A stretch of DNA of 15,777 nucleotides from CAZUSC01 sp964622915 (GCA_964622915.1 CAZUSC010000019.1:1-15777), one strand, 5' to 3'. Positions 1 through 4,962 are shown, counted from the first letter of the stretch. Notes: generated by a model from the sequence alone, not told the origin. Numbers and translations are program-made.

Positions 1-360
1 AACGTGCGGGCGGCGGGCGGTGTGACTGTGCCAGAACAACATCGGGATTGGCACGATGTTTCTTTGTATTTGGCCGGCAGTAATAAAATTAGTGTGGGTG
101 GAAAGCTGGCCGGGGCTGACGAGGCCTCTGCAGGAGAAAAAAGAGGTGGGCGCTTAGGGGGCGGAAACCAGTATGAGGTGAAAGGGGGCGACTTATTAGT
201 AGTACCGGCGGGGATACCTCATCAAAATAATTTTTCACCAGGAACAGCTTTTGCCATTATTAAAGTACCGGCGGGCAGAGAAGGAAAGTCACCGGTTGGC
301 GATATTGTGTCTGACTGGGGCGGAATAACGCACATTTCTTCCTACGTTTCTAGCCAATAA
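1..360 (+). CDS. Cupin-domain protein, 5'-truncated by the window edge
   Basis: The frame is open from base 1, so the N-terminus is missing; the GTG at 4 is probably internal. The visible 119 residues form a small beta-barrel cupin. Motif 1 is seen as HRDWHDVSLYLAG, with two His as likely metal ligands. Motif 2 is GDLLVVPAGIPHQN, which fits the family pattern G(X)5PXG(X)2H. A glycine-rich insert lies between the motifs. Cupins of this size bind a metal and act as sugar-nucleotide isomerases, small dioxygenases or sensors, and the sequence does not decide which. It ends at a TAA about 110 bp before the epimerase gene, which has its own promoter, so the two are probably separate units. Family call is firm; function is unknown. 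Confidence 0.75.
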   Translation, partial: NVRAAGGVTVPEQHRDWHDVSLYLAGSNKISVGGKLAGADEASAGEKRGGRLGGGNQYEVKGGDLLVVPAGIPHQNNFSPGTAFAIIKVPAGREGKSPVGDIVSDWGGITHISSYVSSQ

Positions 361-440
361 TTCTCCACAGCTAAATCAGTAGCGTTCGGTTAAAACGCGC
401 GTAAACTTAGTAATTATCGGCAAAGAATTGTCTGCAGGTT

Positions 441-469
441 TTGACATGACAGCATTAGTGTAATATGTT
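441..469 (+). promoter_or_regulatory. Promoter of the SDR gene at 478, positioned for a leaderless mRNA
   Basis: TTGACA (441-446) is followed by a 17-bp spacer and TATGTT (464-469). The expected start of transcription is about 476-478, on or next to the ATG at 478. No Shine-Dalgarno-like sequence precedes that ATG. The -35 is a perfect consensus; the -10 matches at four of six positions. Confidence 0.6.
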
Positions 470-477
470 GATTGGCT

Positions 478-1440
478 ATGCATATTTTAGTAACGGGGGG
501 CGCGGGATTTATTGGCTCACATTTATGTGAAGCGCTTTTACGCGCTGGACACAACGTCACTTGTCTAGATAATTTTTCCACCGGACGACGGGAAAATATC
601 GCCAACTTAACAGACCTTAATATAATTGAGGCTGACGTTAACGAAGAGGCAACCTGGAAGACTCTAAGCGGCCGATCCTTCGATGTTATTTTCTACTACG
701 CGGCGCTGGTAGGCGTGAAGCGCACCGAAGAAAATCCGCTGGCGGTTTTAAAAGATACGCAGGGACTGTACTACCTGACCCAATTTGCCAAGAAAGAAAA
801 AGTCAGAAAAATTATTTTTTCTTCTTCGTCGGAAGTCTATGGTCAAACGGCTGTTATTCCGACACCGGAATTAGAAGGCAACAAAGCGTGGAGCCCTTAC
901 ACAACAGTCAAACTGTATGGCGAACACCTGTTACACTCACTGTGGAAGCACGATGGAATACCGACCGTGTGTCTGCGCTTCTTCAACGTCTATGGCCCGC
1001 GGCAGAATGGCAGTGATTACGGTTTCGTTGTTGGTAAGTTTATCGAACAGGCCACGGCGGGGGAAGCGCCGACAGTCTTTGGCGATGGCCAACAGACCCG
1101 TGACTTTGTTTATATTGACGATAACATCCAAGCGGCGTTGGTGGCCATGGACAGCACGGCGGCTAACGGACAGATTATTAATATCGGTACTGGTAGAGAA
1201 ACGACCGTTAGCGACCTAGCGTATGCGGTCATAGAGGCCGCCGGCCGCCGGGGCAAAATATCGCCTGTTAATCTGCCTGCCCGCCAAATTGAAATAAGTC
1301 GCCGCTGTGCTGCCACAGACAAAATGACGGATTTACTGGGCGTAGAATGCAAGACCGGCTTAGCGCCTGGTTTGGAACAAACCATTACCAGCTTTACTTT
1401 GGCCAAATCAGATACTGCTGTCGCTCCGGCGGTAGCTTAA
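478..1440 (+). CDS. Extended SDR: NAD-dependent sugar-nucleotide epimerase/dehydratase
   Basis: A 320-residue extended short-chain dehydrogenase acting on a nucleoside-diphosphate sugar in the cytoplasm. Visible are the dinucleotide-binding GGAGFIG at residues 7-13, an acidic residue D31 after the second strand (NAD rather than NADP), SSSSEVYG around 116-122 with the catalytic Ser/Thr, and the catalytic pair Y141/K145 in SPYTTVK. FGDGQQTRDFVYIDD is the typical substrate-side motif of UDP-glucose 4-epimerase, UDP-glucuronate decarboxylase and dTDP-glucose dehydratase relatives, so the substrate cannot be fixed. I chose the ATG at 478 over the in-frame TTG at 472 because the nucleotide-binding motif begins almost at once and the promoter points at 478. 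It ends against the minus-strand terminator at 1438-1465. It is separate from the minus-strand glycan genes but fits the same theme. Confidence 0.88.
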   Translation: MHILVTGGAGFIGSHLCEALLRAGHNVTCLDNFSTGRRENIANLTDLNIIEADVNEEATWKTLSGRSFDVIFYYAALVGVKRTEENPLAVLKDTQGLYYLTQFAKKEKVRKIIFSSSSEVYGQTAVIPTPELEGNKAWSPYTTVKLYGEHLLHSLWKHDGIPTVCLRFFNVYGPRQNGSDYGFVVGKFIEQATAGEAPTVFGDGQQTRDFVYIDDNIQAALVAMDSTAANGQIINIGTGRETTVSDLAYAVIEAAGRRGKISPVNLPARQIEISRRCAATDKMTDLLGVECKTGLAPGLEQTITSFTLAKSDTAVAPAVA

Positions 1441-1465
1441 AAAAAGCCGGAGGAGGGACCCGGCT
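1438..1465 (-). terminator. Rho-independent terminator of the HTH gene
   Basis: Read on the minus strand, the stem AGCCGG/CCGGCT (1465-1460 with 1450-1445) and a 9-base loop are followed by a run of seven T. It lies 30 bp after the stop of the minus-strand HTH gene and overlaps the stop codon of the plus-strand SDR gene. Confidence 0.75.
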
Positions 1466-1494
1466 GCAAAGTGCAAGTTACTTGGCGCAGAACG

Positions 1495-1749
1495 TCATGA
1501 GGCGCCTGGTGTCGCTTTTGTGGCATAGGCAATCAATGGACCAAGAGGAATGTCGTGTTCTAGCATGAACTTGATGAGGTAGCAGCGCGGAATTCTGCGG
1601 AAGCGCGATCCTGGCACCTTAAAACCTCTCAACCTGCCGGAGTCGAAACACCGGATGATGGTTTGCTGGGATAGAGCTGTCAGGTCAGCGGCGTCACCCG
1701 TGGTATAGTTTTCTTTTTTGGCAATTTCTTCCAGACTGACATTAGCCAT
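1495..1749 (-). CDS. Small excisionase/MerR-type helix-turn-helix DNA-binding protein
   Basis: About 84 residues from the ATG at 1749. YTTGDAADLTALSQQTIIRC is a winged-HTH of the excisionase/BldC type: the protein reads 'activate, choose partner, recognition helix'. It continues as SGRLRGFKVPGSRFRRIPR, the wing typical of this family, and then KFMLEHDIPLG, a short helix also seen after such domains. It has no catalytic domain. It is likely a transcription regulator; the excisionase name is only a fold label, as there is no phage or integrase gene in the window. The frame is open to 1833, but the ATG at 1749 has AGGA seven bases upstream and is preferred. The gene is transcribed away from the superoxide dismutase gene, whose promoter region it shares, so that gene is a possible target (inference). 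Confidence 0.8.
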   Translation of the reverse strand: MANVSLEEIAKKENYTTGDAADLTALSQQTIIRCFDSGRLRGFKVPGSRFRRIPRCYLIKFMLEHDIPLGPLIAYATKATPGAS

Positions 1750-1804
1750 CGCATTGTCCTGTGTAAAGCGGGTAGTGGGAAAGAGCATCTGGCGACCTAC
1801 CACT

Positions 1805-1833
1805 TTCATACCAGAATTATCGCCGCTGTTCAA
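1805..1833 (-). promoter_or_regulatory. Candidate promoter of the HTH gene
   Basis: On the minus strand TTGAAC (1833-1828), a 17-bp spacer and TATGAA (1810-1805). Start of transcription would be near 1798, giving a leader of about 50 bases to the ATG at 1749. Each box matches only in part. Confidence 0.4.
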
Positions 1834-1861
1834 TATTGGTTTGGTTTTCCTCCAAAGCTTA

Positions 1862-1890
1862 TTGAGCCGCGAAAAGAAGTCCGATATACT
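1862..1890 (+). promoter_or_regulatory. Promoter of the superoxide dismutase gene
   Basis: TTGAGC (1862-1867), a 17-bp spacer and TATACT (1885-1890), with a start expected near 1897 and a 20-base leader to the ATG at 1917. The leader holds no evident Shine-Dalgarno sequence. Confidence 0.6.
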
Positions 1891-1916
1891 GGCTATGTAA
1901 TTACTAAGATAATTTT

Positions 1917-2540
1917 ATGGCCTATTCGTTACCCGAGTTACCCTATAAGTTTGATGCGCTGGAGCCGCACATTGATGCCAAAACAATGGAAATCCATTAC
2001 ACCAAGCATCATCAAACTTACCTTGATAAATTAAATGATGCTCTAAAGGATCATGGTGACTTAGCCGATAAGCCTATCGAGGAAATCCTAAGCGATTTGT
2101 CTCAAGTGCCGGAAGGAATACGGATAGCCGTGCGTAACCATGGCGGCGGTTACGCCAACCACAATCTTTTTTGGACAATAATGAGCCCCGCCTTCGCCGA
2201 GGCCACAGCGGGCAAGCCCGCAGGTGAGTTCAGCCGAGCTCTTGTTAGCACATTTAATAGTTTTGAAAAGTTTAAAGAAGATTTTACCGTTGCCGCTATT
2301 GGTAGGTTTGGCAGCGGTTGGGCATGGCTGGTTCAGGGAAAGGGCGGCCTGGAAATTGTAAGTACTGCCAATCAAGACTCGCCTCTGTCAGAAGGTAAGA
2401 CACCCATTTTAGGACTTGATGTCTGGGAACATGCTTATTACTTGAAGTATCAAAATCGTCGGCCGGAATATGTTGAGGCCTGGTGGAATGTAGTGAATTG
2501 GGAGGAAGTTGACAAAAACTATCAAGCGGCTATACTGTAA
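1917..2540 (+). CDS. sodA: Superoxide dismutase, Mn/Fe family (Mn-type signature)
   Basis: Converts superoxide to hydrogen peroxide and oxygen in the cytoplasm; 207 residues with the whole family fold. The four metal ligands are visible: H27 (MEIHYTKHH), H82 (YANHNLFW), D168 and H172 (LDVWEHAYY). The glycines before H82 (NHGGGYANH) and Q153 in ANQDSPL are the pattern of manganese enzymes rather than iron enzymes, though cambialistic use cannot be excluded. After MSP (residue 91) lies AFAEATAGKPAG, where relatives have only a short GGG.P.GEL loop; its DNA holds two palindromes and looks like a repeat that entered the gene in frame. The loop is surface exposed in the family, so activity is probably kept. 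The gene has its own promoter and terminator, so it is monocistronic. A 63-bp stretch of its 3' end is repeated at 3680-3742. Confidence 0.95.
   Translation: MAYSLPELPYKFDALEPHIDAKTMEIHYTKHHQTYLDKLNDALKDHGDLADKPIEEILSDLSQVPEGIRIAVRNHGGGYANHNLFWTIMSPAFAEATAGKPAGEFSRALVSTFNSFEKFKEDFTVAAIGRFGSGWAWLVQGKGGLEIVSTANQDSPLSEGKTPILGLDVWEHAYYLKYQNRRPEYVEAWWNVVNWEEVDKNYQAAIL
2187..2225 (+). repeat. Palindromic repeat inserted in frame inside the superoxide dismutase gene
   Basis: The DNA for residues 91-103 contains GCGGGCAAGCCCGC (2208-2221, a 6-bp palindrome with a 2-base spacer) and GCCTTCGCCGAGGC (2190-2203). The composition is GC-rich against its surroundings, and the encoded AFAEATAGKPAG has no counterpart in typical relatives. 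I read it as an intragenic copy of a REP-like palindromic family; no second copy of this exact sequence is in the window. Confidence 0.5.
2447..2509 (+). repeat. 63-bp direct repeat, copy 1 (inside sodA)
   Basis: Matches 3680-3742 with two mismatches, at a spacing of 1233 bp. It encodes the C-terminal helix of superoxide dismutase. The pair brackets the sodA terminator, the candidate small RNA, the 151-residue gene and the SET gene. Confidence 0.85.
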
Positions 2541-2555
2541 TTATTCACCAGGAAG

Positions 2556-2600
2556 AAGCTCCCATGTGGGTTCCGTCCCACAGCGGGGCTTTTTCATTTT
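2556..2600 (+). terminator. Rho-independent terminator of sodA
   Basis: A two-part hairpin: AAGCTCC (2556-2562) pairs with GGGGCTT (2585-2591), and inside it TGTGGG pairs with CCCACA. It is followed by the T-rich TTTTTCATTTTT. It starts 16 bp after the sodA stop. Confidence 0.85.
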
Positions 2601-2606
2601 TAGGGC

Positions 2607-2634
2607 TTGACTTTCATTAAAATAGCACTATACT
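2607..2634 (+). promoter_or_regulatory. Strong promoter with no gene directly downstream on this strand
   Basis: TTGACT (2607-2612), a 16-bp spacer and TATACT (2629-2634). Start expected near 2641. It lies just after the sodA terminator and points into the short hairpin unit at 2641-2705; the next plus-strand gene starts only at 3178. Confidence 0.6.
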
Positions 2635-2640
2635 GAAATT

Positions 2641-2705
2641 ATAAATCAGACCGCGGTGCCGACTCATCCCTTAGGGTGCTTTAAGTACTGGGTCTGGTTT
2701 TATTT
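2641..2705 (+). ncRNA. Candidate small RNA, about 65 nt, with own promoter and terminator-like end
   Basis: Follows the promoter at 2607-2634. AAATCAGACC (2643-2652) pairs over ten positions, one of them a G-U, with GGTCTGGTTT (2691-2700), and the 3' side runs into TTTTATTTT. The closed loop of 38 bases contains CCCTTAGGG. No open frame of note begins here. I do not recognise it as tmRNA, SRP RNA, 6S RNA, RNase P RNA or a tRNA. The stem could instead end the opposing gene, but the T-rich side suits the plus strand. Its function is unknown. Confidence 0.4.
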
Positions 2706-3155
2706 TGTAATGATTTTTAATAGGTCTTTAGCATTAACGGTCATACTTGGTTTCTCCTCACGTCGAAAAACACTATTAGCTACTTTATGAGCTTGAGCTC
2801 TCTTTCCAATCCGTTTAAACGTGATCCGACTCCGCTCGAATTTTTTATTAGAACTTTCTAGGAGCTCGCCGATCAGGTTACGAAGTAGACTTTCGTAACC
2901 AGGATACTCCGGATCGATAATAACCTGATCTAGCTTTGAGACATGACTTTTAAGGAGTAAAAAGACAAGCACGGCGAATACTTTGTGGGTATAAAATCGC
3001 GGTTTCCCAAGTTGTCGAAAGAATTTCTGCAGTTTACGTTTTTCTCGCCTTGATATTTTAATACTTCGCTTGAAGCCTTTATTATTCGTAAAGGCAACAA
3101 CTGTATCCTTTGCCGTTTCCTCAACCTTTCCGCTCTGATCGATTTCAATGATCAT
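2700..3155 (-). CDS. Uncharacterised 151-residue protein, possibly of RNase H-like fold
   Basis: I do not recognise a named family. The start MIIEIDQSGKVEETAKDTVVAFTN looks like two neighbouring beta strands with an acidic residue (D6) at the position of the first carboxylate of RNase H-fold proteins. A basic helix follows (residues 35-50). QVIIDPEYPGYE (78-88, D81 and E83) would be a later strand with acid residues, and FKRIGKRAQAHKVA (113-126) holds a conserved-looking KRIG and H123. This order suits an RNase H-like nuclease or resolvase, but this is fold reasoning from motifs only. Residues 57-70 (HKVFAVLVFLLLKS) are hydrophobic and may be a buried helix. The ATG at 3155 is preferred because an extended -10 ends six bases before it. 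It is divergent from the SET-domain gene, with only 22 bp between the two starts. Confidence 0.75.
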   Translation of the reverse strand: MIIEIDQSGKVEETAKDTVVAFTNNKGFKRSIKISRREKRKLQKFFRQLGKPRFYTHKVFAVLVFLLLKSHVSKLDQVIIDPEYPGYESLLRNLIGELLESSNKKFERSRITFKRIGKRAQAHKVANSVFRREEKPSMTVNAKDLLKIITK

Positions 3156-3161
3156 AGACTT

Positions 3162-3170
3162 ATTGTAACA
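3162..3170 (-). promoter_or_regulatory. Extended -10 promoter of the 151-residue gene, leaderless geometry
   Basis: On the minus strand TGTTACAAT (3170-3162): TG, one base, then TACAAT. Six bases separate it from the ATG at 3155, so transcription should start on the start codon. No good -35 is present; a run of T lies at that distance. Confidence 0.55.
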
Positions 3171-3171
3171 T
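3166..3171 (+). promoter_or_regulatory. Weak -10 candidate for the SET-domain gene
   Basis: TAACAT (3166-3171) lies six bases before the GTG at 3178, and TTTCAA (3143-3148) is 17 bp further up. It overlaps the divergent -10 of the neighbouring gene, so the two promoters would compete. Confidence 0.3.
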
Positions 3172-3177
3172 TAAGTA

Positions 3178-3729
3178 GTGATCAAAAAACTGTCTTATAT
3201 TTCGCCCCAGACAGAAGTTCGTAGCGGTTCTGTTGAGGGCAAGGGGCTATTTGCTAAATCTGATATACAAAAGGAAGAAATTGTTGCCGTCAAGAGTGGT
3301 CATGTCTTTGATATCGATACGCGCAAAGCAATTTCCGAACAATTGGGTCCGGCTGAAGTGCAAATTGCCGACAATTTATTCATCGGACCAGTTATTACAG
3401 AGGAGCGAGATGGAGCAATGCTTTACTTGAATCACTCTTGTGAGCCTAATCTTGGTGTGCAAGGGCAAATTATTTTTGTAGCAATGCGAGATATCAAGGC
3501 AGGTGAGGAGCTGACGTTTGATTACGCTATGACCAATAACGATGATTACAAAATGGACTGCAGTTGCAGTACCAAAACGTGCCGCAAAACCGTAACCGGC
3601 TCGGGTTTTACCCTAACTTCGCCAAGCCTGCCTGTCGGCAGACAGGGCTTCAGAAAGGCGCAGCACGCGTCTATATCTTGTATCAAAATCGTCGGCCGGA
3701 ATATGTTGAGGCCTGGTGGAATATTGTGA
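3178..3729 (+). CDS. SET-domain protein (putative protein lysine methyltransferase), altered C-terminus
   Basis: A small SET protein: GKGLFAKSDI (21-30), the pseudoknot motif NHSCEPNLG (85-93), GEELTFDYA (109-117), and a post-SET cysteine cluster CSCSTKTC (128-135) that with C88 would bind zinc. SET proteins transfer methyl groups from S-adenosylmethionine to lysines; the bacterial targets are mostly unknown. The start is GTG at 3178, with no Shine-Dalgarno site. The core ends near residue 141; the rest (SLPVGRQGF and on) is encoded by a 20-bp palindrome and then by the out-of-frame remnant of a superoxide dismutase gene. The last 40 or so residues are therefore not a natural SET tail. The catalytic core looks intact, so the protein may still work. 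Family call is firm; whether it is a functional gene is less sure. Confidence 0.85.
   Translation: MIKKLSYISPQTEVRSGSVEGKGLFAKSDIQKEEIVAVKSGHVFDIDTRKAISEQLGPAEVQIADNLFIGPVITEERDGAMLYLNHSCEPNLGVQGQIIFVAMRDIKAGEELTFDYAMTNNDDYKMDCSCSTKTCRKTVTGSGFTLTSPSLPVGRQGFRKAQHASISCIKIVGRNMLRPGGIL
3627..3646. repeat. 20-bp palindrome inside the SET gene tail
   Basis: CCTGCCTGTCGGCAGACAGG pairs with itself with a single mismatch, and flanking AAG and CTT extend it with one bulged base. It encodes LPVGRQ in the SET frame. It sits exactly between the SET core and the superoxide dismutase remnant, as expected of a REP-like element at a junction. Confidence 0.6.
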
Positions 3730-3770
3730 ATTGGGAGGAAGTAGCCAGACGATACCAAAAAGCAAAATAG
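3663..3770 (+). pseudogene. 3' remnant of a second superoxide dismutase gene
   Basis: In the third frame this stretch encodes ARVYILYQNRRPEYVEAWW and then NIVNWEEVARRYQKAK and a stop. That is the C-terminal helix of a Mn/Fe superoxide dismutase, corresponding to residues about 171-205 of the intact gene at 1917-2540. No start, no metal ligands and no upstream part of the fold are present, so it cannot be an enzyme. At DNA level 3680-3742 matches 2447-2509 at 61 of 63 bases. The part before (ARVYIL) and after (ARRYQKAK) is more diverged, so it may come from a distinct paralogue or have been homogenised by gene conversion. Confidence 0.75.
3680..3742 (+). repeat. 63-bp direct repeat, copy 2 (in the sodA remnant)
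   Basis: Second member of the pair with 2447-2509. It overlaps the 3' end of the SET frame, which stops at 3729 within it. Confidence 0.85.
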
Positions 3771-3786
3771 CAGCTGCCCTGTTTGT

Positions 3787-4239
3787 CTAAAATCGCCAAA
3801 TAATTAAAAGGCAGGCCGCACTAATTACCATCGGCGAGACTAAGCCTACAACGTACCAGTCCCAGCGGCGGGCGCGATGGATATCCCAATGAAACATGCG
3901 ATGTATGCGGCGAATGGGGTTGAAAAGGGTATATTGTTCCAGCGGTTGGAGAATATCAGGTATTTGAGCAGCGATGGCGCTAACTAAAATATAAATATTA
4001 CGCTCCCAAAGTAAAATCAGGGCAATCAGGAAACTAATCGCTACTATAATATCAACGATCAGACTAATGAACTGCGTCCAAGTGTAGGGTTTGTTATGTG
4101 CTGCAAAGGTATCGGGATCGATGTGCGGAGTAAGGTCCAACAAATAATGTGAAAAAAAGGCGACCACGAACATGGTGGTGGGACTTTGGATCAAAATTCC
4201 AATCGCGGCGCCGGCCAAAAGATGTACAGTGCCTGGCAT
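3787..4239 (-). CDS. DUF457/YdjM-like integral membrane protein
   Basis: 150 residues from the ATG at 4239, with four or so hydrophobic spans (roughly 8-30, 56-82, 85-93 and 130-148). HLLAGAAIG and SHYLLDLTPHIDPD near the N-terminus, AAQIPDIL in the middle and MFHWDIHRARRWDW near the end place conserved His and Asp residues at membrane borders. This is the pattern of the DUF457 family, often annotated as membrane-bound metal-dependent hydrolases; the biochemical role is not established. The frame is open to a TTG at 4251, but the ATG at 4239 is formed by the end of the repeat element 4238-4398, the same arrangement as at rfbA. It lies about 170 bp downstream of the riboflavin kinase stop and may be co-transcribed with it. 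Confidence 0.78.
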   Translation of the reverse strand: MPGTVHLLAGAAIGILIQSPTTMFVVAFFSHYLLDLTPHIDPDTFAAHNKPYTWTQFISLIVDIIVAISFLIALILLWERNIYILVSAIAAQIPDILQPLEQYTLFNPIRRIHRMFHWDIHRARRWDWYVVGLVSPMVISAACLLIIWRF

Positions 4240-4398
4240 ACCCAGTAACAACTACTTTACCTGGCGACGCGAAGCGAGCCAGTGACTAAGATATAGTTGT
4301 TAATAGTTAGTTTGTTCATTGTGTGATGCAGTGTCGCAAGTATTTTGTCGCCCATCATCCCGCCAAGGGCGGGATTGTAAAGTATTGTTACTGGGCAT
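4238..4398 (-). repeat. 161-bp inverted-end element, copy 1 (MITE-like or structured leader)
   Basis: Its ends are inverted repeats of 22-23 bp: on the plus strand the left end contains CCCAGTAACAACTACTTTAC and the right end GTAAAGTATTGTTACTGGGC; the two differ by one inserted base. Inside are two hairpins shared with copy 2: CTGGC..GCCAG with an inner CGC/GCG (4261-4282) and TCCCGCC/GGCGGGA (4358-4374). The middle of about 70 bp is not conserved between copies. Read on the minus strand it ends with GTTACTGGGTATG, whose ATG starts the DUF457-like gene. It encodes no protein of note and has no evident target duplication. Confidence 0.8.
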
Positions 4399-4411
4399 AG
4401 ATAAAAAGAAA

Positions 4412-4813
4412 TCAAGAGAGAGGCAATTGGGCCGAAGATAAAATCATCTCCGCCTGGCGGCAGTCATGACGCATAGCCGCTACCAATTCGTTTATCTTAT
4501 CAAATTTTTTCACGCTGCGCAGTCGCTTCACTATGGAAAAAGAGATGTGCCGATTGTATAAGTCTTTATCTGTCAGGTGCAAAATATGCACCTCAACTGT
4601 TTTGGTTCGATCCTGAAAAGTGGGGCGGGGTCCCACGTGCAGAACGGCTTGGTGGACGGGGTCGGTGGCATCTATTTTAGCCCAACAGGCATAGACGCCT
4701 TCTAACGGACGATCCTGCTCGTTTTCTAATAGCAGGTTGGCAGTGGGAAAACCAAGTTGACGGCCCCGCCCATTACCTCGCTTCACTTTACCGGCTATCC
4801 AATTCTTGTTCAT
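4412..4813 (-). CDS. Riboflavin kinase, stand-alone domain
   Basis: Phosphorylates riboflavin to FMN using ATP, in the cytoplasm. The 133 residues from the ATG at 4813 match the flavokinase domain found at the C-terminus of bifunctional RibF. GKVKRGNGRGRQLGFPTANL (8-27) carries the PTAN motif that binds Mg-ATP. The domain continues with GVYACWAKID, HVGPRPTF, and VEVHIL with the conserved acidic residue. The FAD synthetase half of RibF is absent, so FAD would have to be made by another protein or imported. The frame is open to 4891, but that extension runs through a hairpin-rich leader and has no counterpart, so 4813 is used. It is downstream of the GT39 gene after a 149-bp structured gap and upstream of the repeat element. 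Confidence 0.9.
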   Translation of the reverse strand: MNKNWIAGKVKRGNGRGRQLGFPTANLLLENEQDRPLEGVYACWAKIDATDPVHQAVLHVGPRPTFQDRTKTVEVHILHLTDKDLYNRHISFSIVKRLRSVKKFDKINELVAAMRHDCRQAEMILSSAQLPLS

Positions 4814-4821
4814 GATCGCTC

Positions 4822-4944
4822 GGAATAGGCAATTTTTTTCTGCGGGTCCTGCGAAAAGCAGTGCCACGTAAAGTCGCGTGACCGCGACCACGCGGTTCTA
4901 CGTGATGGCTGCCTCGCAGCTTTAGCCTGCCGCTCGCCTATTCC
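4822..4944 (-). promoter_or_regulatory. Multi-hairpin leader of the riboflavin kinase gene
   Basis: In the direction of transcription GGAATAGGC (4944-4936) pairs perfectly with GCCTATTCC (4830-4822), which ends eight bases before the ATG. Enclosed are GCTGC/GCAGC (4920-4908 region), a long two-part stem CACGTA/TACGTG with inner CGCGTG/CACGCG (4904-4865), and CTGC/GCAG. This makes a closed multi-branched fold. It does not match the FMN riboswitch consensus that I know for this pathway. It could be another riboregulator or a repeat element with inverted ends. Confidence 0.45.
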
Positions 4945-4962
4945 AATGTTTTTATCAAGCTC

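Noticed and set aside
2641..2705. CRISPR tracrRNA-like tail (minus strand GAGTCGGCACCG)
   Set aside because: No repeats, spacers or cas genes occur in the window, and the match is a short chance similarity.
4352..4375. The CCCGCC/GGCGGG hairpins of the inverted-end elements as ordinary terminators
   Set aside because: The following bases are TTGTAAAG or TTTGTAAAG rather than a T-run, and the hairpin is conserved as part of a larger element, so a terminator role is not needed to explain it.
4814..4891. N-terminal extension of riboflavin kinase from 4891
   Set aside because: The extra 26 residues translate the hairpin-rich leader and precede the normal start of the family domain.
4822..4944. 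FMN riboswitch (RFN element) before riboflavin kinase
   Set aside because: The hallmark conserved segments of the RFN element are not visible, though the region is structured.
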